Assembly: GCA_027946555.1 (NCBI GenBank)
Contig: JAPEVC010000003.1
Coordinates: 124,001 to 188,000, forward strand
DNA from: Gnomoniopsis sp. IMI 355080
Lineage: Eukaryota; Ascomycota; Sordariomycetes; Diaporthales; Gnomoniaceae
Reading direction: 5' to 3'
DNA length: 64,000 nt
Shown: piece by piece, positions 22,940 through 34,587 of the stretch
How positions within the stretch are numbered: the stretch's first letter is position 1
Layout: the number at the start of each line of letters is the position of its first letter
Translations under genes and position numbers: made by a program
The notes under the pieces: model-generated
What the model was told of the DNA's origin: nothing
Databases searched by the model: none
What the model saw: the letters and a program-made list of their open reading frames with translations, nothing else

Positions 22940-25900
22940 GTTGAAAGTGCTTTGTGGGACAAGATGTCTGTAGGAGTGATCAGAAGACTGTCAGTGAGTG
23001 GCGATAGGAAGACAAGATGCGCGCATGTATGTATAAGTGGGAAGAGATAGGAGGAAGGCCAACAGACAGAACCAGACAGCGGAAGGTGAGTCACTAACCT
23101 TGATACCAGAAGCAGAGGGTCGACGGCAGGTTGTATCTTTGATCGGATCGTAGCAAGGGACGATGGGATCAAGAGAAAGGCTTTGTTGGCAAGGCGGCAG
23201 AGCTGACGCGATGATCTTTACTGTGACAAGATGACTCTCGTTTTGCAATATTGCTGGTGTTGATTTCCTTTGTAGTGTTGTTGTTGGAAGGAGGAAGGAG
23301 AGCATGGCTACGCGCCGATCGTGGCCATCACATAGCCTATGTAGGATTAGGTGGTGGCCCAGGCCGGGCAGACCGTGTAATCCGTGTGTTAGAAGGAGGC
23401 GGGCAGGCGTGGGCTGCCATACGGATGTTGGTTGGGTGATCCAGCGAGCGCCAGTGGTGCCGTGGCTTCATCATGGCTCAATGCATCATCTGGGCAAAGC
23501 CAAGAAAGTACCTTGCAAGTACCGTGTGGCATCCCTGGCAGGTGGGTGATCAAGGACAGGGGGGCGGCGCCGATGCTGAGATAGCACATCTGCAACCATG
23601 GAAGTCTGGACGCGTCTGCTACATACCTTAGTACTTACTAGCACCCAGGCAGAGATGATACCGAAACAGCCTTCAGCTGCCTACCTATTGATAGCAGCCT
23701 ACGGGCCTACCTATTGCAGAAGCGCAAGCTGACAGACGAAGACGGCTTTCGGGACACTCGGGATACTATGTATGTACTATGTATGTACTATGTACCATCG
23801 CACCTGAACGACCGCATATGGAGGGCCCCGTCGAGGCCTTTCTCACTTGGAATTAGTTGGTCTTTACATAGTAACAGCGAACAAAGCGAGGAACATTCTA
23901 GCAACTTTCTTACTTCCACAAGACAAGTACGACATAGGGTTTGTTGCCCTGACTTGGTCGTGCCCTATCTAATCCGTAATGAAGTTGCGCACAGTTTGAT
24001 ATCCGCCCGGGAACTGAATCGTCCAAATGTCCACAAACCAATCGATCCACTCGCCTACTTACCCCGGGTCCCATCTGGCTGGCACCGGTCGTGGACTCGT
24101 GGTTCTGTGACCGGCCTGTACGGAAACGATCCTCACGTAGCCCGTCCATACAGTATGTATCAATCTCGCCGTGCTCCACCATTTTCACTGGAGACGTGTT
24201 TGATCCATAGACAGAAGCACGTTGACTGCCGAGCCAGTTTCGAAGTCGGCTGAAATTCCAAATTTGAAACTCTGTGGTATAAGGGCGCACACTAATAAGC
24301 GATTAGGCTCACTGATCAATACATAATTAGCAAAATAAGCAGCCTCCTCAAGTCCGAAATGAGCTGTGGTCAGGATGAGCGATGACCGGCCGGGGCATAG
24401 AAGCGGTGATCTCCTTTCAGAATCTCCATTCCCCTTTTTCAGGTTCTGACCCACGATTGTTCCCTGCCTTCGCATTATGGCACAGCTGTTCGACGTTCTT
24501 TATTCGGATGACACTGCAAATCTGTCCTCAATGGGGGAACACAAAGCATGTTGATCGCTGCCCGAGACACAGGAGTCTCGTCTTGTTCCTCAAGCAAGTC
24601 TTGCTTATTTGTCTACCAGCCTGCGTGTGTCCGGGGTCTGTCCCTGTCGTATCCATGCAGACTGCATTAGAGGCGCCGGGTCCGTCTGAGGATGAACAAC
24701 GTCACTGGGGAGTCTATCTATCACTAACTCTAATCCTATCCCCAGCATGGCTGCGACGCCGAGGCGCCGAGATCCCGCGATACACGCAGTATTTCCCAGC
24801 GAATATGATAGCACCTTGTATATCAAAGACATGTGCTTGTTTTCCCTCGCAACTTGAACACTTCATCTTGTGACGCCGCTGACCGGGAGGTTGCTGGAAG
24901 GTTGCCAGATTGCAAATTTCACTTAACGGTTCTCGTGAAACGCTCACACGAAATGTGCACACAAAGTGCTCGTCGCAGACTATCTAAAGGATGCATGCTT
25001 CTACGAGGGCAGATCCAAGTGAACTACCCGATTCCTCATATCCACAAACTTACACGGTATATACTGTGTTGTGTGTGTCCAGCTACGCGTCTCCAAGATC
25101 GGGCCACCCAAGCTCATCACGATCGCCCACACACAAATCCCTTATCACGTTGGACCCGGAGCGGCTTGTGATTGGCCTCACCAGCAATCCTCGAGACCGG
25201 GTTCTGGACTCAAGTATAGCAAGCGAAAAGGGAATCCCGTTGTCGCACCAGAGCATGTACCCGGGTTGTACCTCTAGGTTTGACTTCAGGCCCTGTTTAG
25301 AATCGATCAAGATGGAGGGGATAAATTTGCTTTGCGGACCACCAAATTTGGTGAATTTGTCGAGAGGGCACGACTAATTGATTTTGTGCGACAACGAATT
25401 TAGATAAACACGAGCAAGTCACTGACTGCGAATGCCCCACGTTGCAATATGCTGTGACGAGACTGCTTCTGACAAACCACTGTCTTGTCTTGGTTTGGCC
25501 TTGGTCCCTATTCAAGAAACCCGCATATCGTAGGATAAGTATGACTACATGTACACCGCACAAGCAATCCCAACCACTGCCGGTGCCTCGTGGTATCGTC
25601 CTCCATGTGTGCGGTTACGCACACCCCGCCCTCGTTGGCATGCTGTCCCTCCCGGCGTCGCTGCACGATAATTGAACAATTCCTTGCTGTCAAAGTCAAA
25701 CCCCGCTTGGGACTGAGGGAATTTTGAAGAGTGGCTGGACGGTTGCGAATACGCTTGGTCGATCGGATCGGCTTGCCTCAAGCTGGGCCTCTGCCTGTAG
25801 TACTGGAAATCGCTCAATGCGTAAGGTACTCACGACCCGAGAACTTCCCGATTGATTTTCGACAGTGTCCGAGTATCTCCTTCCCACGTGTGCATGCATT

Positions 25901-27004
25901 CGACGCTGGGAATGAAGGACCGTCCTGACAGTCCGTATAACGATAGTGGTGCCCGAGCTTCTGCTTTGGACTGCTCGGGAATTCTCGCCTTCGGGCCCAA
26001 GAGGCCAACAAGTTATCCACAAGTCAATGACCTGCTGCCCAATGAAGCCTTTCACGTTATCATCACTTGCTCGTGAGACGGGGAAGTCGGTACAATCCGG
26101 CAAACAGATGATGGACACAAAGAAAGCTGCTAGCCAACGTACCTACCTAACTTACCGTCTCGCTCGTCGGTTATTGCAGGGGCAAATTCCACATCAGGTA
26201 CTCGCACAAGCAACGCTGTTGGGAAACATTGCGCTACTGGCGAATAAACCTGAACTTGAGTGACCGTTGAGAAGGATTGTTTGTTGCGCGAAGTCGTCAA
26301 AAGCGTCAAGATTTCATCTTCACGAAGGCAGTCCATGACCGCATAGGGCTGCGCATTTGCCCACTGGTAGCAGCTATCTGCTAGGCTACTATACTGTTCT
26401 GGAACGACCTCGGATTTAGCACATTGCGGCACAAGGCACCTCTCTCTGCACAATGTGTTCGCTCGATGGTCGACCGAGCCGTGCAATGCATCATGTAGCC
26501 AGCCGCGTTTGACAGAAGCCTACTGGGCTTGCACAGCTTCCTGCAGCCAACCTTCCCCCTCCCGTCACGTTGTGGAACTGGTGTCAGATTCCTATTGCTC
26601 GCCCATCCGTCGCACGTACATGTCAACCGCGAGGAGCCGGTGGCGGACGTTGGGTCTCCTCAACTTGCATTGGGTATCAAGGTGTGAGTCTAGCAACGTC
26701 CGCAGAGCGCTACGTCTTGCACTCCGGGATTACGAGTATTCTGAGAGCGATCAAGCCTCAAGCTTGTGATAAACTGTTCTCATACATCCAACGCGACCTA
26801 GACACAGTGCCATTTAGTCTGTCATCAGGTAGCAGGTCATAGAGGTCGGAATACTAAACTCGAAGGGTGCCAGCAATGGAATGCAACCATCAAGTCAAGT
26901 CCACCCACTCCTACGTAAGTCGGATACAAGATCTCGAATCAAAAGATCAGTTTCAGAATCATGTAATCCGCTCGCGAACGTATCACACGTTCCCGGCTCG
27001 ATCA
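22940..27004. other. 4 kb gene-poor region
   Basis: This is the upstream region of STB3 (left) and the 3' flank of TOP3 (right), with nothing recognisable between. Short frames have no similarity I can name. An 11-bp tandem repeat lies at 23767-23795. Confidence 0.5.
23767..23795 (+). repeat. 11-bp tandem repeat
   Basis: The unit TATGTATGTAC occurs twice in full and once truncated (TATGTAC), 2.6 copies in all. Confidence 0.9.
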
Positions 27005-29280
27005 TCAGACCTGTTGCTGTTGCTGGAAGATATAGCGTCTGCAAGCCTATGCAAACAATTGAGTCAGTACCAGTCGCCACAAGTTAATCATTGAGCCACT
27101 CACAGCCTTGAGCACATCCAGCTGTTGCCTCGATTGGTCAAAGACATTGCGATACTGGTGTATCTCCTCTCTCAAAAATTGGTCCTTGGTCATGTCGCCC
27201 TCGCAGATCGCCTTCATCTTCAGTTCCATCTCCTTGCGCAAGAAAGGTTTGCCCAGGCTCGTCTCGTGGTTCATGTTATCGAAGCCCTGTATGAGCGCGA
27301 CGCCCAGTTGCGTCGGGATAAAGACCTTGACGCTTCGCCGGCCGCCGCGTGCTGATGTTCCACCTCGCCCACCTCTGGCTCCACGATTACCACGGCCTCG
27401 TCTCCCACGACCCCCTCTTGCGGTTAGAGTGGCGTCTGCTTCCTCGTCATCAGCCCTGCCATCTCCCGCTTGTTGCGCTCGGTCGACCACTTGCACATAT
27501 TCGCGCAACTGGATCTTTTCGATGTGCTCTGCCATTGTGGCATCTGTCCCGATACCATTGGCATCCATAAGGGCGATCAGATCTGCCTCTGTGAGGTAAC
27601 CGGGGGGTGAAGTCTGGCCCTCGGTCATGTTTGCCTCTGTAGGCTCGAAGCGTTCTCCCACTGTGAAACTGGGTAATTCAGCAGAATCGTGCCAATTCTC
27701 ATAAGGATAGACATCCAGATAGTTCCTCTCCAGCACCATAACTCCATGGGCGTGAAAAGATTCATCTCCATAATTAATTTCGATGTCCGTAGATTGACCT
27801 TTCGCGTCGTCGGAACAGCATGCTAGAAAGCGGCGGACGACGAACTCATATAGCCGTTTCGCATTTTCATCCAAACCGCCAGGGGCCGCGTATGCGATTG
27901 GGTGAATTGGAGGATGAGCCTTGTCGTCATGTCTTCCCTCTCTCGGCTGCCTGAAGTTGCCATCAACAAGGTTCTGTGCGAAATCCCCCCAGCGGTTGTC
28001 CTGTGCCTGCTTCTGCACCAACCCCCTGAGGTTGATTCCCTTATCAAATCGATCAGTCTCTGTTCTGGGATAGCTGATGAAGCCCTTATTGTAAAGAGCC
28101 TCGGCGACTGTCATTGCTTGTTGACCCGTCATGCGCAAAAACCTTGTGGCCATCTTTTGCAGCTCGACAGTCGTCAATGGAAGGGGCTTCCACTTCTTGG
28201 TGGGCTTTTCTTGCACCTTGACGACCTTGGCTTGTTTCGCGGCGAGACATCTCTCGAAGAGAATAGTCACTGCGGCTCTGTCGAAGAGACGATTCCTCTC
28301 CCAATTGAAGGTCGCAGTCTTCCCGTCCTTCTTGTGAATAACTTTGATGCTCCAGAAGGCTTCAGGAACGAAGTTCTGCACTTTGAAGTAGCGGTCCACT
28401 ACAAAACCTAGAGTAGGAAATTGACAGGATCCATAGCTTATGACAGCGCGCTCGATGGCACCACCCATGGGCTGGAGACTGTTTGTAAGGAACCGCGTAA
28501 AGGCATACCCAGTCCTAAGGTCTAGGTCTATTCTGGCACTGACTGCGTCCACCTGCCTGTCGTCGAGGTCCCTGAGATTCTTGGCGGCAGTAAGAATATG
28601 TGCCCTCTCGATGTTGCTAAACCGGGCCCTCTTGACCTGGATCCTTGGGTTGCCTTTGAGAGCTGATGCTCGGATCTCACTTCCAATGTGCTCTCCCTCA
28701 CGATCACAGTCTGTCCAAATGAAAAGCGCTTGGCAGTATCTGGCTTGCTGCTCAATATTCTCGGCTATTGGCTTCTTGTCCTGACCAAGAGGTTCAGCAA
28801 GTAAATCCTGGGGTATGTAGGTGTACTCAAGACTTACAGTGTCCACAGAAGTCAGAATGGGAGCATTGAAGAGACTATCGGGTGGTGGATGGTGCCAATT
28901 TTTGTACTCGGGCCCGAATTCTGTCTTCGTAAGATGACCGAGTACGGCAGTCATGGTCACTTCGCATTTGCCCCAGGGTTGGCCAAAGTCAAACTCAAAA
29001 CAGTAGTTCTTGATGTATTGATTCCTAGTATTACGCTGAGAGAGATCCATCAGCAGAGCTCTGCAGAGTCAATACTCCATGAGCCATAAGCACTCACCGT
29101 TGTGGTTTGCCCTCCCGAGAGATGACCTGCGACCGCCTTGGAAATGGATGGCTTCTCGGCCACGCATAGGATCCGGGTCATCTTGGAACGGGCCTTGGAG
29201 TACAATCGTATCTGCAGTGTCCTCTGGAAAAAGCCTGACGTGACTTGTGTGAGGCGAATACTGGATGCTGCAGATGGCAT
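27005..29280 (-). CDS. TOP3: DNA topoisomerase III (type IA)
   Basis: Exons 29280-29098, 29035-27104 and 27046-27005 give 718 residues; introns are 62 and 57 nt. Top3 relaxes negative supercoils and, with a RecQ helicase and Rmi1, dissolves recombination intermediates. The N-terminus of the enzyme is MTRILCVAEKPSISKAVAGH (Toprim strand with catalytic Glu), with the second Toprim motif TDCDREGEHIG near 169-179. The active-site tyrosine is Y383 in GFISYPRTETDRF. An Arg-Gly-rich tail (RGGRGRRGRGNRGARGGRGG, about 620-640) precedes the conserved LGKPFLRKEMELKMKAICEG block. No C-terminal zinc fingers are present, as in yeast Top3. The first ATG adds 33 residues rich in Ser, Arg and Leu with no acidic residue, resembling a mitochondrial presequence; an inner ATG at 29181 would give the nuclear form. 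Confidence 0.95.
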
Positions 29281-29723
29281 GCTTCGAGCTCAAGTGACGC
29301 GTCGGTATTCGGCCGTGCCTTCTTTTTCGACCGCAGTAGTGAGTGGACATTTCCGCAACGTGGAGCTACGCGTCAAACAGTCCAAATATGCGCGCTGCTC
29401 GGTTTAATCGTTGCTGGACTCTCGCCATATTGAGGTGTAGTCCGTAGCTTGCTATGCTTTCAAAAGAATCGTGTCTAGGTTCAGGTACTTCGTAGATGGA
29501 ATTACGTAAGTTGGGAGGCAGTTATTTGAAGTACCCCTGACTTTTAGCGGATCTTCCCGTACGACGAGCTCACAATGACGCGCACGAGACTCCCTCGCTC
29601 GAAACAGTGTGTCTTTGTCTTAGCTGCCTTGACTATGATAAAAGTATCGCCGATAACCTCATCCTGACCGTTCGATGCACTTTGCTTAACCTGTTCGACA
29701 ACAAGCATCATTGTATAATCATC
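29281..29723. promoter_or_regulatory. Shared promoter TOP3 / DUF1295 gene
   Basis: These 443 nt lie between two divergent start codons and must hold both promoters. No TATA consensus is obvious; direct TSS evidence is absent. Confidence 0.5.
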
Positions 29724-30955
29724 ATGGCTCTGCCCACACTACTCAGGTTCGAAGACTGTGCCAGCTGGGCAAAGACAGTCGAGCCGTACATCCCACAGCT
29801 GTACGAGCTTCCTTCCAAGGTCGTCGACGTAGTGCAAGGCCGTCAGGGGCTCTTGGACCTCTACACTCAGACGAACCCTTTGGTATCCGGGTTCGCCATT
29901 TCGGTAGCATTGGGCGCTGTCTTCCTGGTCGTCGCCGAGTTCAACAAAAATTACTCCCAAGTCGACCGGTGCTGGAGTATCCTCCCGACCTTCTACATTG
30001 CACATTTCGACCTTTGGGCTCGACTAGCTGGCGTACCAAGTCAAAGGATCGATGTAATTCTGGCCTTTGGTATTGCTTGGAGTGTGAGTAGACAATGGAA
30101 AACAGTAGACAGGAAACCCCAGGCTCACCAGATTTTCTAGACACGCTTGACATACAATTACTGGCGGAAAGGGGGCTATACTGTGGGATCTGAGGACTAC
30201 AGGTGGTACGGCTTGCAGAACACTGCCCATCTGGACCCGTATCGCTCTTCTTTACTGACGAAAACGTTAGGGAAATCATACAGAAACACATACCCGTTTG
30301 GGCGTTCAAGCTCTTGAACGTGACATTCATCTCTTTCATGCAGAGCATCATACTCTTCCTCCTGGCTGCGCCTGTCTACCCAATCTTATTGACAACACAA
30401 TTTCGGCCGGATCTTGGCGCCTCCGATGTGGCTTTTCTGGCTTGGGAACTCGGTCTTGTAACTTCAGAATGGGTTTCAGACGGGCAGCAATGGCGTAAGA
30501 CATGACAGACGAGGCGTACACGTTGAGTTCGCGAGCAGGCCTAACATTTTGCAGATTTCCACAATGCTAAGCACACCTATCAAGAGACAGCTAAGGTTCC
30601 TCAAGGCTGGACAGCGGATGACCTCAACCGCGGCTTCCTTACGTTGGGTCTTTGGAAATATAGCAGACACCCGAACTTTGCGGCCGAGCAGATCATCTGG
30701 CTGTCACTGTACATCTGGAGTGCCATTTCGACCAACACAACCTTTACCTGGGCTTCCGCGGGCGTCATAAATTTGATCTGGATATTCGCCTCATCGACGA
30801 TTCTCACCGAGTGGATCTCTGCAGGAAAATATCCTGAATACAAGGAATATCAGCGACAGGTGGGCAAGTTCCTGCCTTTGAGCATCAGTGGCTACCAGCC
30901 CACGACCATCGCCCCGGCCAAGGCCAAGACTCTGGGAAAGACAAAGAAGACGTGA
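29724..30955 (+). CDS. DUF1295 membrane protein, steroid 5-alpha-reductase-like
   Basis: Four exons (29724-30083, 30141-30205, 30271-30494, 30555-30955) give 349 residues; introns are 57, 65 and 60 nt. Hydrophobic segments include LVSGFAISVALGAVFLVVAE, IDVILAFGIAWS, FISFMQSIILFLLAAPVY and WLSLYIWSAIS. Family motifs are DRCWSILPTFYIAHF, LTYNYWRKGGYTVGSEDYRW, GLWKYSRHPNFAAEQ and EYKEYQRQVGKFLP. These define the DUF1295 branch of the steroid oxidoreductase superfamily, whose members are ER enzymes that reduce double bonds with NADPH; the substrate here cannot be read from sequence. The EDYRW splice needs the GTACGG donor at 30206, which restores the conserved Trp. The C-terminus KTLGKTKKT is lysine-rich and could act as an ER-retention signal, though it lacks an exact KKxx. 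Confidence 0.9.
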
Positions 30956-32437
30956 TCAAATTTGCAGATTTGTAGTGAAGAAGAAGAGGTCTACGACAAG
31001 AGCGCTGCATTTCCAAGAGTGGCACGGAGGTTATGCTTATTCGACGAGTCAGCATTAGAAAGGGGAAAGGGAGCAAAGGGGCGAGCTGAGGTGGACTTCC
31101 TTCAAAGGGCGCATATTCCTCGCATTTAATGATGGTAATTCTGTTTTTGGCGATACTTTTGTCGCACCCAGAAGCGAAATTTCTAAAACGTGCTTGCACG
31201 GCGCCTGGTCCCGGCGAGACAAGGACCAAGCGGGTCCCGGGGAAACCGGAGAGCCTCAAATGGGATTCAGATTTCTAATTCATGAGAGGCCCAGACTGAT
31301 CAAGTCGAAGTTGGCGACTCATATCATACAACAATTTTCTCAGCCCTGTGTGAAGTATGCACGATCTGACTTCATCCTTGACGCCAACCGTGTTACACTG
31401 TTAGTAATGCCGGTGTTTGGACACAGGTGGTCGTCGTTCAGCGGTGAATTTGCTCATGCTATCAGCATTTGACACAGGGACTTGGGAGTTTAGGCCGAAA
31501 TTTGATAAGACGAGGTAGGTGTTTGATCCTCTTGGCGAGCTCGACAGCTGGTACTCGTCTCAGGACATAGAGTTTGACAAGTCTGGAACCGACCCTGCAT
31601 TGAACATGGGAGCTCAATGACACGGAAACACCAGACAATATGTATTGGACTTTGGTACTTGATTCCGCCAAGCTGGCTGGCTTGACAGCAGTGCGCTCGT
31701 CTTTCCGCAGCTGCGCTCACCGTGTGTCACTACGCCAGGCTCCCGAGAAAAAGGTGGAGTATTGGATCTTCAAGTGCTTGCAGTAGTGTCTCCACTGTAA
31801 CCAGCGCACCGGTAATTGATGATAATCTAGCGAAATCCGTCGCAGGGTAAGCGACCAACCCCTCGCTCAGGTGTTGGAATTAGATTCTGGAAACCCCATG
31901 GATACCTAGGTAGGTATGTGGCGCGCTTTAGATCAATGTCGGCATCACTACCACAGTCATCCCGAGGCGGTCATTATCCGAAAAGTAGTTTTCTAGTCCT
32001 AGTAGCACGACTTTTAAAGGCCATTTGATTATGCACTGCGTCATCGCTAAAGCAGATAGCTCAGCCTGAGGAGCTTGTGACGGCCCGGCAGCGGGCACCT
32101 CATCCGCAACGCATCCATCGGTGGTCTAGCCCGAGGCTACACACAGTTTTAGATTCTCTTGCAGATCAGGGTCCCAGATTCTTGTCCCCACCGCTTACTA
32201 GTGCCTGAATCGGATAATTTCGTATACGTAGACTGCAGGACCCTGAGTTCCGTGTGGGAAAGCGCATCGCCGAGGATCTGTATATAATGTCGAAGTAGCT
32301 AGGTGTACTCTTCACTTTCACCATTCATTTTGCTCAGTCTACATTTCTCAACCTTGTCGAATCAAAATTTGCTCTCTCATCAGCATACCACGATTAAACC
32401 CCATTGCGCTGAACGACCGTCACTTCACACCATTACA
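30956..32437. other. Intergenic, no gene seen
   Basis: This holds the 3' flank of the DUF1295 gene and the promoter and leader of the 154-residue protein gene. No similarity is recognised in the short frames between. Confidence 0.5.
32281..32287 (+). promoter_or_regulatory. TATA box
   Basis: TATATAA lies about 150 nt upstream of the chosen ATG at 32438 and is followed by a pyrimidine-rich stretch typical of fungal transcription start regions (CTCTTCACTTTCACC). It supports placing the in-frame upstream ATG at 32303 in or near the leader. Confidence 0.6.
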
Positions 32438-32902
32438 ATGAGCCCGCGCACATCCTCAGGAGCATGGCCGTTGCAAGTGCGCAATGACACGCCGCAACAG
32501 TCATGGAATGATACACACTCGCGGAAGAGCTCCATCTCTTCACAAAACTCCGGGACATCGGCTAGCAGCGCCCAGCGTGCAGTAGAATCGTCTGCCCTCA
32601 TAAAGCAGTCGCCCACAGCAGGATTCACAGATTCGTTTCACCCCCGACCTGAACCTTCTTACCCAGTCGACCCTCTTGCACGACAATACCCCAAGCCGGC
32701 CGAGGACCTCGACGTTCGGGAGGCGCTTAACAGGAAGCCTGGAAGATGGACACTAGGCCACTACATCAAAGACACTCCCGTGCGAGATTCGCCACAGGCG
32801 CGCGAGTGCGATTCGGAGAAGGTCGCCCGTGACATGGAGGTTAAGAAGCAGGAGTTGCTGAGGGCGAAGGAGGAGATGCGGGCCTTGTTTCTCCAAAAGT
32901 GA
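32438..32902 (+). CDS. Unrecognised 154-residue fungal protein
   Basis: This is a single exon. The first 60 residues are rich in Ser, Thr and Gln and probably disordered. A more ordered stretch follows: YPKPAEDLDVREALNRKPGR at 84-103 and WTLGHYIKDTP at 104-114. The C-terminus (about 125-154) is a charged helix with coiled-coil character, VARDMEVKKQELLRAKEEMR. No signal peptide, membrane segment or metal site is seen. I do not recognise the family and give no function. The reading frame is open from 32303, but the chosen ATG lies after a pyrimidine-rich leader and begins the more composition-typical protein. A TATA box about 150 nt upstream supports a real transcript. Confidence 0.7.
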   Translation: MSPRTSSGAWPLQVRNDTPQQSWNDTHSRKSSISSQNSGTSASSAQRAVESSALIKQSPTAGFTDSFHPRPEPSYPVDPLARQYPKPAEDLDVREALNRKPGRWTLGHYIKDTPVRDSPQARECDSEKVARDMEVKKQELLRAKEEMRALFLQK

Positions 32903-33310
32903 GCAATATACGCGTCGTGAAACCACACCACTTGCGTGGAAAACCCGAGACCCTTGGCTTTATTGGGTCAGACAGGTGGAAAGTGTCAAGGGATCACAGC
33001 GTTGGCGTTTATGGATCATCGAGAAGTTGGGGTTGATTTCGAGCCGAGCAGCACTGTCATTTTGAATAGCGAGGGGAATGGGTGGAATGGTGGCGTTCAA
33101 GGTATCTCAAATTCGTACAAAATTGTCTGATTCATACGTACAGCAGTGATCTTGGTCAACGTGAAGTGGTATATCCACAGTCGGAAAGACACCTACGCAC
33201 CCAGTCTTCGGTAATACTGCCGATGCTCGTTCGCATATATGTGCATTGGTCTCAAAAGGCCATGAGTGGAGAATGAGATCGACCATGCCAACGCAGCAAG
33301 GCGTACCGCT
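32903..33310. other. Convergent intergenic: two 3' flanks
   Basis: This lies between the 154-residue protein gene (plus) and the TMEM205-like gene (minus). No gene is seen. Confidence 0.5.
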
Positions 33311-34076
33311 TTAGTGGATTCTCCCAGCAAGTGTGACACCGTAGACGATCGTCGCCACAAAGTGCACCACATTAAGCAGGGAGGAGATGCCATGGAGAAT
33401 GCCAAACTTTTTGTTCAGAGCGGCCATCTCCTCCGAGTGTGGGGCCGGATCCCAACTCATCTTGCCGTCTTTCTTCTCTTGCGCCCGTCTCTGGGCGATG
33501 CAGGCCTTGGAAGCCGGCAATAGATAGACCCAGTTGGCCAATCCAGTGACAAATGCAGTTGTGAGAGGAATCAGGGTTCCCCATCGATTGGACGCATCCA
33601 GCAGTCCGTATATGCCGGCGCCAGCGCCAAAAGGACCTCGACCAGGTAGTGTAACGGCAAGGATAACAGGAAGGCTTGTCTGCAGGCCGAAATACCAGGG
33701 GAAGGTTTTGGTCTGAAGGTTTGAAAATTGGAGGCGGGGAAGAGTCTTGAACTGGATGATCGTCCCCACGCAGGTCTTTGTGACACTCTGTTAGTAGAGA
33801 GAGTCGAATGGAAAGTCAGATCGACCTTCGACTTACATTGACTGTGGCCATTGGTTAGCAAGGCTTCAGATGTACAGGTCGAGATGAAAGTCCAAGATCC
33901 TTCACGGCCAATTGAAATGTCAGTGACTTACAAACAGTTGTCCCCAGCAAAGAACCGTAACTGGACAGTGGATTATCAGCGCACTGGATCATCAATAAGG
34001 TATTCTGTGGAGGCTTGTACACATACGCCAGCACATGGTACGGTGCTCCTGTGAGCATGATCGACTTGTCAGACAT
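33311..34076 (-). CDS. TMEM205-like (DUF4149) membrane protein
   Basis: Four exons (34076-34027, 33960-33932, 33841-33837, 33775-33311) give 182 residues. The third exon is only 5 nt (TCAAT). With it the N-terminal part reads APYHVLAYGSLLGTTVFN followed by TCVGTIIQFKTLPRLQFSNL, which matches the expected spacing of the family; without it the frame breaks. Family features are the N-terminal hydrophobic helix, TKTFPWYFGLQTSLP, the NRW/ANWVYLLP region, and a final hydrophobic helix LLNVVHFVATIVYGVTLAGR. TMEM205-like proteins are four-helix membrane proteins of unclear function; in humans TMEM205 is linked to cisplatin resistance. Intron 3 has a TACTAAC branch site 18 nt before its AG. The gene is head-to-head with KU80. 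Confidence 0.85.
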
Positions 34077-34587
34077 CTTGCTTTTCTTGCAAACTAAAAG
34101 AATTCAACAGGGTCCGATGGTTCAATGGATTGAAGTTTGCATATGTTCTCGAAGCTGGGCTTTCAAGGAAGCAAAGTTCAGTAAGAAAGCAGGGCGCATG
34201 AGACTCAATGACGAACTATATGAAGCATGAGCCTGGGCCGAGGGTAAGTCGTCGTCTGGGCGGAGGGGGGTTGGTATAGCAGGGATGATCTTATCGATAA
34301 AAGCGCCGTTTGACAGCAAGAATGGCAGCGTCCCGACTGGTGCCTGTTTCACACGTTCTCCACCGAAAATCAGCAGGCAGTCACCTGAGAGCGCGACTGC
34401 AGGGGTAACACGCTCACACTCGCTGCCTGCGACTATTGGAACTGTACGTGACTTTCATCATCAAAGTCCTTCGACCGACGAGGCTGCAAAGCCTACTTCT
34501 CTCATGACAAAAATAATTGAGGGACAGTGAGAGCCAGTCTTCTCTTCTCTGTCTTTCATCCCCCCCTTCAACACACCATCCCTTACC
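34077..34587. promoter_or_regulatory. Shared promoter TMEM205-like / KU80
   Basis: These 511 nt separate two divergent start codons. A pyrimidine-rich run (about 34531-34570) directly precedes the KU80 ATG and marks its leader. No other element is claimed. Confidence 0.5.
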
